This document shows positions 62,871 to 64,000 of a DNA stretch of 64,000 bases, piece after piece (position 1 is the first letter of the stretch; each line of letters begins with the position of its first letter). A program made the translations under genes and the position numbers. The DNA comes from Bacteroidaceae bacterium (lineage in GTDB: Bacteria; Bacteroidota; Bacteroidia; Bacteroidales; Bacteroidaceae). Below the pieces are notes generated by a model. It saw only the letters and a program-made list of their open reading frames with translations, made no database searches and was not told where the DNA came from. The stretch lies in NCBI GenBank assembly GCA_017546505.1, contig JAFYWV010000064.1, positions 1 to 64,000 on the forward strand, read 5' to 3'.

Positions 62871-63740
62871 TCAACTACGTTGTGCAAAGAGAGCCATCAG
62901 AGCCTTTACATAATCCTGGTCGGTGCGTACAGAGACATAGTCGACGCGACTTCTCTGCAAAGTATTCTTCAACTGTTCGCTCTGCTTCATCCACCAAGCG
63001 TGTTGTGCCTCACGTACTTTACGGGATGATGTATCGATATACATCTCATTGTCACTCTCAGCGTCGCGCACCTTTATCAAACCGATATCAGGCAGTTCGG
63101 CCAACCTGCGGTCATACACCTGTATGGCCACAAGATCGTGCTTTCTGTTGGCGATTGTCATTGCATTGCTGTAATCACCGGTGCAAATGAAATCACTCAA
63201 CATAAATGCCGTACACCTCTTTTTCAGAGCATTGGTAAGGAATTCCAATGGCACTTTGACGTCAGTCTTTTTGCTCTCTGGTTCAATATTGAGAAGTTCT
63301 CGGATTATGTAGAGAATGTGCTTACGGCCCTTTTGTGGCGGAATGAACTTCTCGACCCTGTCGGTGAAGAATATCACACCAATCTTGTCGTTGTTCTGTA
63401 TTGCAGCAAATGCTATTGTCGCTGCAATCTCGGCAAGCATCTCACGTTTTGTGCGGAGCGATGTTCCAAAGTCAAGGCTCTCCGAGAGGTCGACAAGGAG
63501 CATCACAGTGAGTTCGCGTTCCTCTTCAAAGACCTTGACAAAAGGCTTGTTGAAACGCGCTGTGACATTCCAGTCAATATCGCGCACATCGTCGCCATAT
63601 TGATAGTCGCGCACCTCGCTGAAAGACATACCACGTCCTTTGAAGGCCGAGTGATACTGTCCGGCAAAGATATTGTGCGAAAGACCTCGAGTCTTTATTT
63701 CAATCTTGCGAACCTTTTTGATTAGTTCACTTGTCTCCAT
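62871..63740 (-). CDS. DUF58-domain protein of the Bat operon
   Basis: The protein has 289 aa. The DUF58 motif is visible as GRGMSFSEVRDYQYGDDVRDIDWNVTARFNKP, followed by a VWA-like fold with LLVDLSESLDFGT. It lacks membrane segments and so is cytoplasmic or peripheral. DUF58 proteins are the usual partners of MoxR ATPases. It starts 20 bp after moxR. Confidence 0.87.
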   Translation of the reverse strand: METSELIKKVRKIEIKTRGLSHNIFAGQYHSAFKGRGMSFSEVRDYQYGDDVRDIDWNVTARFNKPFVKVFEEERELTVMLLVDLSESLDFGTSLRTKREMLAEIAATIAFAAIQNNDKIGVIFFTDRVEKFIPPQKGRKHILYIIRELLNIEPESKKTDVKVPLEFLTNALKKRCTAFMLSDFICTGDYSNAMTIANRKHDLVAIQVYDRRLAELPDIGLIKVRDAESDNEMYIDTSSRKVREAQHAWWMKQSEQLKNTLQRSRVDYVSVRTDQDYVKALMALFAQRS

Positions 63741-63760
63741 ATCAGAAAACTTTTTCTTAA

Positions 63761-64000
63761 TTAGGGCACTTCAACGCTATTCAATATGCGGCTGACAATC
63801 TCATCTGTTGTCAGATTATTTGCCTCAGCTTCGTAGCTCAAGCCAATGCGATGACGCAGAACATCGTGTGCAATGGCACGAACATCCTCGGGGATAACAT
63901 AGCCACGACGCTTGATGAAAGCGTATGCACGTGCTGCAAGGGCAAGATTGATTGATGCACGTGGCGATGCACCGAAAGAGATGTAATCCTTCATATCCCT
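63761..64000 (-). CDS. moxR: MoxR-family AAA+ ATPase, C-terminal part only
   Basis: The reading frame is open to the end of the window, so only the last 79 residues of the protein are present. They contain the AAA+ lid with SFGASPRASINLALAARAYAF, then KRRGYVIPEDVRAIAHDVLRHRIGLSYEA, which is characteristic of MoxR. It is the first visible gene of the bat operon; the Walker motifs lie beyond the window. Confidence 0.82.
   Translation of the reverse strand, partial: RDMKDYISFGASPRASINLALAARAYAFIKRRGYVIPEDVRAIAHDVLRHRIGLSYEAEANNLTTDEIVSRILNSVEVP

Overview
The window looks like chromosome of a Bacteroidales bacterium (phylum Bacteroidota); family and genus cannot be fixed from the sequence alone. 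Reasons: many genes are preceded by the Bacteroidota promoter form (-33 TTG/TTTG, about 20 bp, -7 TAnnTTTG); Shine-Dalgarno sites are mostly weak; and the families are characteristic (BspA-type leucine-rich surface protein, DUF4136, DUF4301, DUF4369, DUF1573 and DUF3667 proteins, HU-CCDC81/SPOR protein, a Bat aerotolerance operon). No rRNA, prophage, CRISPR array or transposase gene was seen. One tRNA-Arg(ACG) is present.

Layout. 1-6.6 kb: a BspA-like surface protein behind a pair of 23-bp inverted repeats, then an 81-bp tandem repeat of its 3' end, then envelope lipoproteins and a small beta-barrel. 6.6-9.4 kb and 25.4-28.2 kb: two large paralogous M16 zinc peptidases. 9.6-19 kb: housekeeping and signalling genes, namely threonine aldolase with a ProX/YbaK deacylase, DUF4301, a RelA-type (p)ppGpp synthetase with a dead hydrolase domain, DUF1573, a LysR regulator and a DASS transporter. 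19.2-25.2 kb: a CBM9-like protein, a patatin-barrel protein, tRNA-Arg, a queuosine-precursor transporter with a radical SAM partner, and a phospholipase D/cardiolipin synthase. 28.3-36.4 kb: a MITE-like element, a DUF3667 membrane protein, the agmatine-to-putrescine pair (aguA, aguB), a Dps/bacterioferritin-like protein, a ThiE-like protein, prs and a DUF4369 lipoprotein. 36.5-48 kb: panB, then a tightly packed sbcD-sbcC-addA-addB run for DNA end processing. 48-55.4 kb: a candidate small structured RNA, a U32 RNA-modification protein, a very long coiled-coil/LRR surface lipoprotein, and an HU-CCDC81/SPOR protein with an FHA protein. 55.4-64 kb (minus strand): moxR, DUF58, a Bat-associated membrane protein, batA-E and a PAP2 phosphatase, with moxR cut by the window end.

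The genes are mostly ordinary core functions. The best leads are the putative invertible segment at 33-245, the perfect 81-bp in-frame tandem repeat after the BspA gene, the queuine-salvage-like gene pair, the MITE-like element, the candidate RNA at 48.03-48.15 kb, the apparently leaderless GTG-started HU/SPOR gene, and the AT-rich 3' module of the coiled-coil protein. I did not find a clear new defence or mobile system.
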